The notes under the pieces were generated by a model. The model did not search any database. It saw only the letters and a list, made by a program, of their open reading frames with translations, and had not been told where the DNA came from. The translations under genes were made by a program, and so were the position numbers. A DNA stretch of 64,000 bases from Talinum fruticosum (taxonomy: Eukaryota > Streptophyta > Magnoliopsida > Caryophyllales > Talinaceae). The DNA lies in the NCBI GenBank assembly GCA_021018815.1, contig JAITYX010000003.1:8058501-8122500 (forward strand), written 5' to 3'. Positions 1-10,281 of the stretch are shown here, one piece after another; position 1 is the first letter of the stretch; each line of letters begins with the position of its first letter.

Positions 1-469
1 CACTTAGCCGCTAGGTTTAGCTTGAATCGCGCCTGAAAATACCGAATTTAAATAATGCGAGAAAAATGGATATTTCCCTAGCTCAAATGACGCTATTTTC
101 AATGTCCTGAAAATCGGCGCCGACTATACAATGTCGTCCGGAAGTTCGAGACGCATGCCATGTTTGGTCTGCTGAAGGAGGATAAAACACTACGTTTAAT
201 GCAGGAGCTTCCTAATTGACGCTGGTTAGGATTGTGGTAGGGAGTCCGCACCTGGCTTCGTTCGACAAAAGGAAATAGGTTGTGGGCTGACCCAAGCAGA
301 AAAAGGTTGATTTTGTAGTGCTAATTGTTTTTTATAGTTGGCTTCCGTAACGCCGATTTCCATTCGTTCATAATCCGAGGTTCGCAAATGGGACTTGGAT
401 TTCGTCAACGAGCTAACAAAAATAAATATAAATCAATAGAAAAGGGATGGCACTTTTTAGGTGTGCACA
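1..469 (-). repeat. Possible 3' LTR edge, otherwise unassigned
   Basis: No coding region is supported here. The right edge ends in GTGTGCACA followed by the pyrimidine run TTTAGCCCCCACC. On the minus strand this reads as a purine tract followed by TG, the layout of a polypurine tract next to a 3' LTR. This would fit the minus-strand gag remnant further right. The matching 5' LTR was not aligned, so this is inference. Confidence 0.25.
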
Positions 470-483
470 TTTAGCCCCCACCT
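470..483 (-). other. Polypurine-tract-like sequence
   Basis: On the minus strand this is GGTGGGGGCTAAA directly before TGTGCACACC. A purine run followed by TG is the usual boundary between internal region and 3' LTR. No independent support. Confidence 0.3.
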
Positions 484-569
484 TGACCGGTTCGAAACAC
501 GCAGGTCAAAGTAGACACTAAAGGGTACTTACCTGTTTAATAGGCGTAGCTTCGGTTGGTGCTTGCATT

Positions 570-1215
570 TGTGAAATTGATTCATCTAGAATTAGTTAAT
601 GAATTTTGAAGTCCGGCTAGCTGATTCCTGAACATGGCTAATTAAAGTCTTGAAGCTCCGATTCATGTGCGTAAACTTGACCACGTACTTACTCCGAAGT
701 TTTGGCGAGGAGATTGAACTTTACTCGGGTAGTAAAGTCTGAAATCTAGCGAGGTGCCCGAACTTAACCACTTCTTGAATATAAAGTTCTACGAGGTATC
801 TTTAGCTTTGCTTGATCAATGTCCTAAAGCTCGGATAAGGGGCCTAAACTTGATTGTTTCTTAGTCTAAAGCTTGGGTAAAATTTTCCGTAGTAATAGTT
901 TTATTAGCCGATAACCGAATGTAGATAGATTCAAGTGTTACCTGAAAATGACCTATAGCCAAATCATGTTTCAAATATACTGCTTTGACTTGGCCATGGA
1001 GTGGTCCTAAAGTCTTAGTGTGGTGTGTGAACCTTGACCGCTATTAGGTGTAAAGCTTGACTGGTTGTCCGAACCTTGACTGTTATTGGGCCTAAAGCTC
1101 GACAGTGATGTGTGAACCTTAACCATTGTTGGGTCCGAAGCTCGACTAGTTGTCCGAAGCTTGACTAGTTGTCCGAAGTTTGACCATTGTTGGGCCTGAA
1201 GCTTGACGTTTATCC
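570..1215. repeat. Degenerate short tandem repeats
   Basis: The stretch is built from many diverged copies of a motif like CTTGACTAGTTGTCCGAAG, about 19 to 35 bases apart, clearest at 1020-1215. It lies downstream (on the minus strand) of the gag remnant at 1700-2844. Ty3 elements of the Tat/Ogre group commonly carry tandem repeats in their 3' untranslated region, which is the likeliest explanation. Confidence 0.6.
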
Positions 1216-1699
1216 ACTTTCGTTAGAATAGGGATGAATATTTGTGTTACTTGAAGATTTTAAGTTCAATGAGGTTATGTGCCCCATTCTAATTTTGAGA
1301 TTTTTAGTCTATGTGCTAACAGCTCCTTTGTATAAAGTTGTGTGATTCTTTCAACTGCACCCCCATGTTTTTCTTATGTACTTGGGTCTAGCTCTTCTTA
1401 AATATTGGACGATCAGCGAGAATTTATTTGTTGATGGTATGGAAGATTCCCTTTGTAGATATCACTTCCTGTGACCTTCCCGATGCTGACTTGATGCATG
1501 ATGCTTGATTGAATAATTCTTATTAGGTGCTTTGTTATTAAATTTTGTATTTTTAGGATTTTGACTCATGCAAAGGAGATGAATGCTAGACTCTATTCTA
1601 AGAACAAACACGAGTGTTTTATTAATTTGATACAAAAAAATAGAAAAGACAAAGACAAAATTTCACTTTAGCCTCGACTCTTCAAAGTAGAGCATATGG
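1216..1699. other. No recognisable feature
   Basis: I see no coding sequence, repeat or RNA gene here. It probably belongs to the same decayed Ty3 element as its neighbours. Confidence 0.4.
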
Positions 1700-2844
1700 A
1701 AAAAAGGGTTGTTTGAACTGCAATATACCGCTACTAAGCGGTGAACTCGTACACTGAAGGTTTGCTACCGAATCAAAATGGCATGCTTCCTGTTTGATTT
1801 CTGCTAGTCTAGGTATGGAAAAGTGGGTTTGAATTTAGAAATAGGAAATGGGAATAAGATTAGGATTGGGAGCGGACCTCACGGGATTCCAACGTATCTA
1901 CTATGATGGAAATCGAGGCTTTCACAGTTCAAAAAGTTACTGATTTGATTGTTTTTCTTGGAAAAGCAAAAATAGACCAAGGATGGATATGAAATCAGGA
2001 AGTGCATACTTCATTGGCATCCTTGATGAGTGATGCATTCAGTGGCTGATCTTCTAACTAGTTGTACCTTTTGTGGATACCTGCTCCTCTTCTATAAGCA
2101 TGTTGGCATATCGAAGTGTTTGAATTCCATGAAAGGCAAGAACTTTAAGTGCTGATGGTATGTAGATTACAGGTTTTTGTTGATAAGTCTAACTCGATCC
2201 TTTTACGTGGGCGATCTACCATGTGGGCGGCCTTTGCTCTTTAGCGAGTGAGAAAATTAGTGAAGCTCTCCTTGTCTCCTTGCTTGATTAGCTCTAAGTC
2301 CCCTAGAGTGACTGGTAGATGTGTATTGTAGAAGTATTGATGTAAGAACTCCCTACAAAGATCCTACCTATTTGTGACCTTTTGTAGGCTAACCAGGTTG
2401 TACCACTTCATAAGTCTTTGTCAAATTTCCATGAAAAGATGACATGGTATGTGTCCTTTGCCCCTACAAAGTTTCTTACGTGATGATGAGCATTTTCAGT
2501 CCCGTGGAACTTATTGTCGAGGCATGGTGAATTTTGGGGGTAAATTACCTTTAGGGATTAAAGTGAATCCCTTGGCTAAGTAGTAGTCATTGAACATTGA
2601 AGACTCACTCAACAACTTCTATATTTGATCTATTCATGGATCAGGCTGAGGCTTAGGTTGAGGTTCTTCCTCTTTATCATTTTTTGCTTTGTTAGCATTC
2701 TTGTTGAGGGTTTGGAGTATAGGATCAAGGATTTTTGACATGAACTCAATCTTTTTATCTTGGGTCTCATTTTCGACTTCTATTTTTTACGGCAAACTCT
2801 TTAAACTAGGTCATGATAAGGGTTTTCTTGGGTTCGTCGGCCAT
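1700..2844 (-). pseudogene. Decayed Ty3-type gag
   Basis: Gag packages the element's RNA into particles. Read on the minus strand from an ATG at 2844 (MADEPKKT), the three frames contain pieces typical of plant Ty3 Tat-type gag: a charged segment near 2640-2780, then LPPKFTM near 2540, LCREFLHQYFYN near 2340-2370 and VTLGDLELIKQGDKESFTNF just after it, and MVDRP near 2220. Stops and frameshifts separate the pieces, so no protein can be made. It sits beside the LTR fragment starting near 2884. Lineage within Ty3 is inferred from these motifs only. Confidence 0.6.
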
Positions 2845-2883
2845 TTTTAGAGGAGAGCAATGTACCGACGTTGCCAGTAAAGG

Positions 2884-3062
2884 TGTTGGACGTATCTGGT
2901 ATTAGGAAAAATTAAGTCTTAAATTTATAGCAGCAAGGGCACTACATAGTTATAGCTAGTCGGCAAACACAGGTCGTGTCCACAGAGAGTTGTGTTTCAA
3001 ATATCAAAGCTATCTCAAACTTTCCATCTAGGGGAATAAGGAAAGATGAGATATATGATAAC
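2884..3062 (-). repeat. LTR fragment, left part (family of 8500-9576)
   Basis: From about 2900 the sequence closely matches the LTR starting at 8500: the shared blocks TTAGGAAAAATTAAGTC, GGTCGTGTCCACAGAGAG and GATATATGATAAC occur in the same order. It is interrupted at 3062 by the solo LTR at 3063-5748 and resumes at 5749. Whether it was the 5' LTR of the gag remnant on its left or the 3' LTR of the element on its right is not resolved. Confidence 0.75.
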
Positions 3063-3155
3063 TGTAATGCCCCGACCCTAAACCAATACAATAACAAAGA
3101 TTAATAAATATTAATGAGCGCGTGCACTTCAATTCACACTTTTGTTTCTCATCAT

Positions 3156-3158
<3 letters not shown>

Positions 3159-3227
<69 letters not shown>
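3159..3227. repeat. (AT)n microsatellite
   Basis: Nearly pure AT dinucleotides for about 68 bases, inside the solo LTR. The related LTR at 56217 also has an AT run, at 56568-56627, so AT runs recur in this LTR family. Confidence 0.95.
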
Positions 3228-3229
<2 letters not shown>

Positions 3230-3348
3230 GTACTTGTACAAGTAACCATTTTACGTGTTGCAGGACTCGGATGATTATAACGACGCTTGGCCAAAAATAA
3301 GTAAATAAATAAATAAGCAAATAAAGTATTCTTTGTGATGATTCAAGA

Positions 3349-3417
<69 letters not shown>

Positions 3418-3418
3418 T
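3349..3418. repeat. (AAT)n microsatellite
   Basis: About 22 consecutive TAA/AAT units inside the solo LTR. The poly-leucine reading frame across it is a product of the repeat, not a gene. Confidence 0.95.
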
Positions 3419-3689
3419 CATACACCTAAAGTTTATAATAATTATTCAAGTTAGGAATTCATAAAGCCGACATTCTTTTGACTTGGACTTGGCTATTAGG
3501 GTAATGGGCTTGAAGAGAGTGAAAGGCCTAATAACCAAGCAAATGAAAAATAAAAGTAAAAAAAAAAAAAAAAGGAAGCTGGTTTCGGTTTGAGGGAGAG
3601 ATTTCGATTTAAATTGTTGCCTATTTAAACCCCCAAACATCTCAAAAACCTCACCTTCATCATTATTTCTCTTCCCAACAAAACCCACC

Positions 3690-4010
3690 TCCCTCACTCA
3701 ACCCCCTCCACTGTCCAGCCAGACTGACCACCACCACCACCACCACCAGCTCCTCCGGTCGCCATCACCGGAGCCACCAGCCGCCGGCCACCGCAAAGCC
3801 AGCCACCACTGCAGTTTGCTCTGCTGCACCTACACCTGCACCTGCTGCTCGCTTCACCTGCACCTGCCGCCGAGCCGGCCGCCGATCGTCGCCGGTCGCC
3901 GCCTTCTACTGCTGCCGGTTGTCGCCGCCAACCATCGCAGCCACCGGAGCTCCAATCAGCCACCTCATTCCACCATAAAACCCTCATTTTCTTGTGAGTT
4001 TGGGTAAAAA
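3690..4010 (+). promoter_or_regulatory. GC-rich leader segment inside solo LTR
   Basis: A sharply GC-rich block of CCACC, CCGCCG and CACCTG units inside an AT-rich LTR. The related LTR has a similar block at 56745-57065 followed by GGTAAAACCCTAAACC. It resembles the 5' untranslated leader of a plant transcript and probably lies downstream of the LTR promoter. Proline- and glycine-rich frames on both strands come from composition alone. Confidence 0.45.
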
Positions 4011-4317
4011 TCTCAACCTTCAACTAATTAATTCCTTTAATTTTTAGAAATAATTAGTTAGAGGTTGCATGCAAAGGATTATTGTGAAAAAAATCAGATT
4101 ACATAGTTAGTATTATGCTTTTGGGAATTGTTGATTGGAAACATTAACTCGAGGTTGCCCCAAATCTTGGTATGAGAAGTGATTATCTTATATGTACTTG
4201 TAATGGGTTTTAGTGGGCTAATATAATACTTAAAATGATGGAAAATGTGGAAAGTAAACCTTTCATAGAGATATTACAAGACAAAAAAATTCGTAGAGCA
4301 TAAGAAAGTAGAGTTGG

Positions 4318-4540
4318 AAGACTCTGCCAACCACCACGGGTGCCCCACAGCTTGTGTGACAGGCCGTGGTGGCCAGCAGCGAGTTATTTGACCTAAAACA
4401 CCCACCACGGGTTCTCCCACAGGTCGTGGGATAAGCCGTGGTGGCCACCAGAAGACCCCACTGACCATGGGAAGGCCCTTGATGACCTCTAGAACCAGCC
4501 ATTGACCCCCACTGGCCATGGGGAGGTCCGTGATGACTTC
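4318..4540. repeat. Clustered CCACGG/CCGTGG palindromic motifs
   Basis: CCACCACGGG, GGCCGTGGTGGCC and CTGGCCATGGGGAGG-type motifs recur in both orientations at least six times in about 220 bases within the solo LTR. The arms can pair to form GC-rich hairpins. A comparable cluster lies in the unrelated Athila-like LTRs at 11225-11475 and 17188-17430. Confidence 0.6.
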
Positions 4541-5748
4541 CAAAGCAAAGGAAACTTAGTTTTCGTGATGACTCGAGTTTATTAGAAAATTTTGGAGGAA
4601 GAGATTAACTAAAGTGGGCATGCATGTTGTGATATGAGGATATAGAATAAAATTGTGAATTAAGGAGAATAGGTAAGTTGAATGATTGTAAGAAGTTGAA
4701 GACAATGAGTGATTTTGGGAAGATTGAAGAAAATAAGTCATTTGAGGGTTGAAGGAAAGAAGTGATTTTTGCCTTCAAATTCATCTAATAATGAGAAGTT
4801 ACAAACAAAAAGGAAATAATGTAAATCATAACAATAGTAATAACAATAGCGATGACAATAATAACGATAATAAATTTAATTACTAAGAGTATCGAACCTA
4901 TTAATGAAACACTTTATTTTGTTAAGGCATCCACGTCGTTCATCCGAGTCAGCAACTTCAAAGGAATCGAAGGACTAATTCCACGATTTAAGGTACGTTT
5001 ATTGCTTGTACCTTACGAAAACCCATATGTTTATACATAACAATATCAAATGGTTTGCTTAATGAAATGGACCATTTCAAATATTATTTGTCACCTAATT
5101 ATGTGGCCCGCCCCATATCAATCATGTTATCATGATCATATCATATCATATATATTTGGCCATTATCAACCAGACTTTGCCGATCGGTCCGGGTATGCGC
5201 ATATTTAGGGAAACCGATGATCGTAAGGAGCCACTCAGATAATAAATGAATAATTGTTTTACTATCTTCTTCCCGTCTGATTTATAAATGAATTGAAATG
5301 CATGCGCTCAAATTATATATCTTCACCTAATTATTTACAGTACATGGATAAGCATATTGAGCTTTGGCTCATTATTTCAAACGTTTTATCTGTTTTGTTT
5401 TAGGTAAAGCTACTCTAGAAGGGAGCAATAAGTAGGGTTGTCTACTAGCCGAAGTGTCTTAGGGGCTCACAGTGGTGGTGACATGTCGTGTCTTGAGTTA
5501 TTTTGGTTGTGTTTTAAGTCTTGACCCTAACGGCATGTATTTTATTTTCTCCGCTTATGTTGTTTTCATCGGACGTTTTACTTTCGAATCCAGACCTTAT
5601 CAAGTATTGTATGTAATCTATCTGATTGTTGCCTTGTTCCTTGTTTGGAATGGCGGTAACACCTCTAACCTATATTTCCGCTGCGCTAATTACTAGTTAA
5701 TCAGTCCTTAGGATTAACCTGGTGATTACGGGGTTTAGAGGCGTTACA

Positions 5749-5911
5749 ATAACTAAACTATTCCTAGAAGGCAATAAAAGGAGTAATCAGGTTGTGATTT
5801 TACCAATTAATGAACTAAATAATCAAGTCAAGCCCTAAACCTACCCAAGTTTATACAAGTATTGAGGAGTGGTAAGTAACACTATCGAAGGTCACTCAAG
5901 CCACACTTTCA
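5749..5911 (-). repeat. LTR fragment, right part
   Basis: Continues the LTR broken at 3062: TAACTAAACTA, GGTTGTGATTTTA, CCTACCCAAGTTTATA and CACTCAAGCCACACTTTC match 8650-8822 in order. The match stops near 5911, so the LTR is truncated there. Confidence 0.75.
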
Positions 5912-7418
5912 AGGGTTTGTGTCGGATATACTCAAAAAAATTGGTGAAGAGAACAAAGGTAGATGGAAAAGGAAAAACTATGAAGATTTTTACAAAAATA
6001 TATATATAAGGGAGAATATGTATCAATCATATCACCCTTGGAACTTAGTCATCAACTTGCATATCTATACTATATATATGAAACTTCTCATCCTCTTTTG
6101 ACGATAATTATGCATCAATGTTTCCATCTCTTTATTCTATTAAGAATAGTATTAAAAATAGTAAATCTAACCTAGTGTGTGACATGCAAGTGTATCATAG
6201 TTCCCTTACTTTTGGCTTACTATAACTAACTTAATCCACTTGACTAATACTTTATTTACATTTTATTTGGGAAGCAAGTCTTACCCAATAACAACTATTT
6301 CCTCAAAGAGTAATACCCAATAGTGCATGCCTTAAAGGATTCTTGTCATTCCCAATTTTAATCTTTGTTTGTTTTTTTTTCTTTTTTTCTTTTTTTCTTT
6401 TTGTTTTTTTTCTCTTTTTTTGATACAAAATAGAACAACATGAAGCTTATTTTTGTACAAAAGACAAGTGGGTGAATCAATCAATAACCGCTTCAGACAT
6501 AAGAGTACATGGCTTTCATAAAAATAGGTACAAACTTTACAAATTCTCACAGTATGCCTAGATTAAAAAAATAATATTAAAACTGCCATACTAAGAGGTG
6601 AGTGTCATCATGTATATTTTCCTATTTACAATCTAATAGCTAAGTCACAAGTGTTCAAAAATCAATTAGTATATACAATATTTCCCAAGAAAAAAAATCT
6701 TTTGGATTTTTGATCAATTTTTCTTAATGAATGGTTTCCCGCCCTACGTCTAAACTTGATAATGTCTTCATTGTGAGTGTAAGGAACCACAAAAGGAAAA
6801 TTTAAAATAAAATTCGCATCATATATACCTTGAAAAAAATAACAAAAAAATAAAAATGACAAGACTCTAAACTTGAGCGAAATAACAAAAACAAAATTAT
6901 ATACACAAGACAAAATTCAAAATACATATCTCTAAATATTTACAAAATAAAATAAAATAAAAGAAGAATAGAGAGAGGAACAATTACACCAGGTCGGGAG
7001 ATGAATGCACCTAAACTAATGCCTACTAACATATTACTAAGAAGGCTTGAGGAACATTAGTCACTCCTCCTCGTCTAAAGATTAAGCTTGAACTCAAATG
7101 CTGTTAGAGTTTTAAGGAGCTTATCAAATTCTTGAAAATGCAACTCGGACAAATGGAAGTAAGAGAAAACAAGTAAATTTATGTTAATGACATTCAATCC
7201 CCTTTTAAATTTATCGGATGTCTTAGAAAAATTAAAAGAGTGATAAAAAAGTGGCCCACATGATTTTTCTAGGGTAGTGTTCTAGGTAAACATGATAAGG
7301 GCTAAGGGAGGGCTTAAAACCTCCAAAGGTACATAGGGACACAAGCTTGTCAACCACATCCCCCTCAAGCATGCCAACCGAGTAACCCACGTGGCCTATA
7401 CCAAATTAGAATGACAAA
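5912..7418. other. Non-coding AT-rich stretch, probable internal 3' region
   Basis: No gene is supported. It lies downstream of the minus-strand protein remnant at 7419-8234 and upstream of the truncated LTR, so it is probably the 3' untranslated internal part of that element. It includes a T-rich tract at 6369-6421. Confidence 0.35.
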
Positions 7419-8234
7419 TCAAACAGGTAGTGCGCTAAAAAAATGGTACTTGGGGGAAGGGGAGGGTGATGAACAAATAGGAAAAGCTGGCATCAAAGTA
7501 AGTATCCCGAGGGACACATGATCATTAACATCAAATCTAATAAGCGATGTCTCAACCACAACCATCTCACATGACTCCCCTAAAGGAGTCTCCTGATCAA
7601 ACACCTCAACTAAAGCTTCTTCCGACTCATGATATAAATCATCTTCACTAACTAAACTATTATCAACATCAAAGGCAACCTCAATGTTGTCCTTATGTGT
7701 GCTAGGTAATGATGGAGTAACAATGGGTAATGTAGTCAAGGGATTGTCAATCTCTTCCTCTAGTGCAGACTCTAAAGGAAAGGAAGGCTCATCATCATCA
7801 TCATCATCATCATAGAAAATAGCCTCAATTTTAGCAAAATTAAGACTAAGGTCACTTTCATGCGATAGGTCAAACTCCCTCATCTTAGTAAGATATGCAA
7901 GTTGCTTATTTTGTTCATCGATAGGCCTTCACATTTTATAACAATTAACATAGCATTCATGAGATGAAATATCATGATAAGGACAAGTACTAGTATCATA
8001 ATAAGAAGAGTTACACTTTTTACACTAAAGAGGGATAGGATCGAGAATATAAGGAGATTGGATGTAAGATCTAGCATGATAAGCACAAGGGTCGGAGAAT
8101 GAAAATCCAGAACCACTACAAGCCTTTTCAAATTCACAAGTATCCCAAGCAATCCATTTAATCAAATCCCAAGCTTCATCAATACTTTTCGTACAACAAT
8201 CCCAATGTCTGTAAAAGAGCACGGGTTTCACCAC
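7419..8234 (-). pseudogene. Retroelement-associated protein with zinc-knuckle-like motif
   Basis: One minus-strand frame runs from an ATG at 8234 to 7419 with two in-frame stops (near 8025 and 7930). It contains a W-rich segment (SIDEAWDLIKWIAWDT), SGSGFSFSDPCAYHARSY, then a cysteine/histidine cluster CKKCNSSYYDTSTCPYHD, MREFDLSHESD, and an acidic C-terminal half with a run of seven aspartates encoded by a trinucleotide repeat at 7793-7815. The order resembles repeat-associated hypothetical proteins that I recall from other dicot genomes, where they sit in non-autonomous Ty3-like elements. A nucleic-acid-binding gag-like role is inferred from the cysteine cluster only. The stops make it a pseudogene. 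Confidence 0.6.
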
Positions 8235-8479
8235 TCACACCCTCGTACAAAACATTTAATACTTCTCATTTCTCCAAACAATTATCGAAAGAGCAGGAAA
8301 AACATTCAGTCAATTAAAGTACTTATAAAACAATTCATGCTCATACTAAGGATAATGGTAAGTAGACACTCTTTTTCAAACTTTTTGATGTTTTGATATT
8401 TCAATTTTTTGGATCTTTCAATTAAATGCCTAGTCTAGAATGCTCAAGTAAGCTTCAATATTGAAACGAAACAACTACT

Positions 8480-8499
8480 CGGCAACGGTGCCAAAACCT
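8480..8499 (-). other. Primer binding site, tRNA-Asp type
   Basis: On the minus strand this includes TGGCACCGTTGCCG, close to the tRNA-Asp-complementary site of Athila/Tat elements (TGGCGCCGTTGCCGGGGA). It abuts the LTR start at 8500, which fixes that LTR as the 5' LTR of a minus-strand element. Confidence 0.7.
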
Positions 8500-9576
8500 T
8501 GTTAGGAAAAATTAAGTCATAAATTTATAAACACAAGTACATGGCATAGTTGTAGCTAGACGGCAAGCACGGGTCGTGTCCACAGAGAGTTGTGTTTCAA
8601 ATATGAAAGTTATCTTAAATTTTCTCGTCTAGGGAGTCGGAAAAGATAAGATATATGATAACTAAACTAATCCTAGAAAGAAAAAAAAGGAGTACTTTAG
8701 GTTGTGATTTTAACACTTAACAAACTAAATAATCAAGCCAAGGCTAAACCTACCCAAGTTTATAGAAGTATTTAAGAGTGGTCCGTTACACCATGAAAGG
8801 CCACTCAAGCCACACTTTCGAGGCTCATGAGCTAATCTAATTGTTCTAACCACCTACTTTCATGGGGTTAGCCTAATTAAACTACAAAAATAGAAACCTA
8901 TAGACCTAATTAAGCTACAAAAGCGAAGAAGTTACCAAAACGAATCGAACCGAACGTGAAAACTATTAGGAGCTAGATTGATAATTAAAACTAAAACATG
9001 AACTGAAACTTAAATATTAAGTATGAATCTACAAAAGGATAATTTATTAAACTAAATTAACCTAAACCTATGTTAATCTAGGACTTATGGCTCATGATTC
9101 CGTCGCCCAACTCGCGTAGCCCTTGTTTGTACATATTTTTCCACCGCTTTTATCCCTTGAAAAACCTATTATGATAAAGTTTTTATGATGGACTGGTATC
9201 AACGGCTGGCAATGTATTGAGCTTTATGGAAGCAAATCGAAAAGCTTGATTGGAGAGAGAAAACACATCATTAGCACACTAATAATCCTAACTCCAAGTC
9301 TCAATAACTCCAAGTAGAAGTTACTTGGCCCATGTGAGCTGCATGTTTGTTGAGAGTGGGCTTGTGACTTGACTCGCCAATTTTGATTATTTTAGCTCCA
9401 TATTTTAGTTGCTAGTCTAAATCAAATTATTGCCTAAAAAGTAAATAAATCAAGTAAAAATTCTAAAACAATGTTATTTTCGAAGCTAAAATTAGGTGAC
9501 AAAAGGCTTGTAAAACACGGCATTTTCGGGTTTAATAGGTATGGTACATATTGATGTAGGACATATCGATGTCAAC
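8500..9576 (-). repeat. 5' LTR of minus-strand non-autonomous Ty3-like element
   Basis: Starts TGTTAGGAAAAATTAAG directly beside the PBS. It contains CGGGTCGTGTCCACAGAGAG, a block shared in variant form with the Athila-like LTRs at 10282 and 16251. The outer end is not certain: TCAACA at about 9576 is a plausible CA terminus, but the family's usual GCATTTTCGGG end block lies near 9520. The 3' partner is probably the broken LTR at 2884-5911. Confidence 0.6.
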
Positions 9577-9829
9577 ACGCCGGTGTTGAAGTAGACTTCT
9601 TATTTCCTAACGGCTTCGCAGTAGGATTCTGAATTTGAGTAGGATTCCCTATCCCGTATCCTAAAAAGTAGGTGCTCAAGATTGGTTCATGGAAAATTTT
9701 AGGGGAGATAGGGCATAGGTGCTTGACCCGAGAAGACAACGGACTCCTAACAAAAGAAAATGATATGCTCTTATTTTTGGATGCACATAAAAATGCGGAT
9801 TGACCGAAATGCAAAAAGATGATCTTTAA
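9577..9829. other. No recognisable feature
   Basis: No coding region is supported. It is the flank between the LTR and the tandem repeats. Confidence 0.3.
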
Positions 9830-10225
9830 TGGGAAAAATGAATGCTTTTTTAATTTTGGCTAAGCATGTAAAAATGGACTGACCTAAATAAAAAATAAAT
9901 GTAAAAATGAACTCACTTTAAATGAAATGAGTTTATTTCACTAATGAAATAAGTGGACTCACCTTAATTGAGATGAATTAAATTTGGCTAATGTAAAAAT
10001 GGCACACCTAAAATGAGATGACTTTTATTTGGCTAATGCAAAAATGAAAAAGGACTCACCTAAAATAAGATGAATATTATTTGGCCAATGCAAAAATGAC
10101 TCGCCTTAATTGAGATGAATATAATTTTGGCTAATGCAAAAATGAAAAGGACTCACCTATAAAGTGAGATGATTTTTATTTGGCTAATGCTAAAATGGAC
10201 TCACCTTAATTGAGATTGAAGGTTT
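9830..10225. repeat. Degenerate tandem repeat, period about 45-52 bp
   Basis: Seven to eight diverged units follow the pattern GGACTCACCTTAATTGAGATG, then ATTTGGCTAATGCAAAAATG. Units alternate between roughly 45 and 52 bases, depending on whether GAAAA is present. Related half-units begin near 9830. There is no coding frame. Confidence 0.75.
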
Positions 10226-10281
10226 GCTCTTGGAGAGATTAAGTCACCCTAGAGGGGGTGAATAGGGTGATGGAAGATTTT
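10226..10281 (+). repeat. Sirevirus-like LTR start, left side of an insertion
   Basis: Contains CACCCTAGAGGGGGTGAATA, which I associate with the 5' edge of plant Sirevirus (Ty1-copia) LTRs. The Athila-like element interrupts it at 10282, and the sequence continues at 17666. Confidence 0.4.

Larger units (their letters stand above)
3063..5748 (+). mobile_element. Solo LTR of chromovirus-type Ty3 family
   Basis: The unit begins TGTAATGCCCCGACC and ends GGCGTTACA, so it has TG...CA ends in a short inverted repeat. It is flanked by ATAAC at 3058-3062 and 5749-5753, a perfect 5-bp target duplication. The surrounding sequence is continuous with the LTR at 8500 once this unit is removed. No gag or pol is present, so it is a solo LTR of 2686 bp. 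Its start and internal order match the LTR at 56217-59083, which is followed by an initiator-Met primer binding site; both share CGACCCTAAA and GAGCGCGTGCACTTCAATTC. It holds two microsatellites and a GC-rich leader (3690-4010). Confidence 0.85.

Noticed and set aside
226..408. 60-codon minus frame
   Set aside because: No recognisable domain and no neighbouring support; LTR-like context.
3129..3425. 98-codon minus frame with poly-leucine and YIYI
   Set aside because: Produced by the AAT and AT microsatellites.
3694..4023. GC-rich frames on both strands (109 and 63 codons)
   Set aside because: Overlapping frames on opposite strands in a CCACC/GGTGG-rich LTR leader; no domain.
6369..6421. T-rich tract considered as a LINE tail
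   Set aside because: No target duplication or LINE coding sequence next to it.
9830..10225. Considered as a CRISPR-like array
   Set aside because: Units are diverged and adjacent without unique spacers; eukaryotic transposon context.
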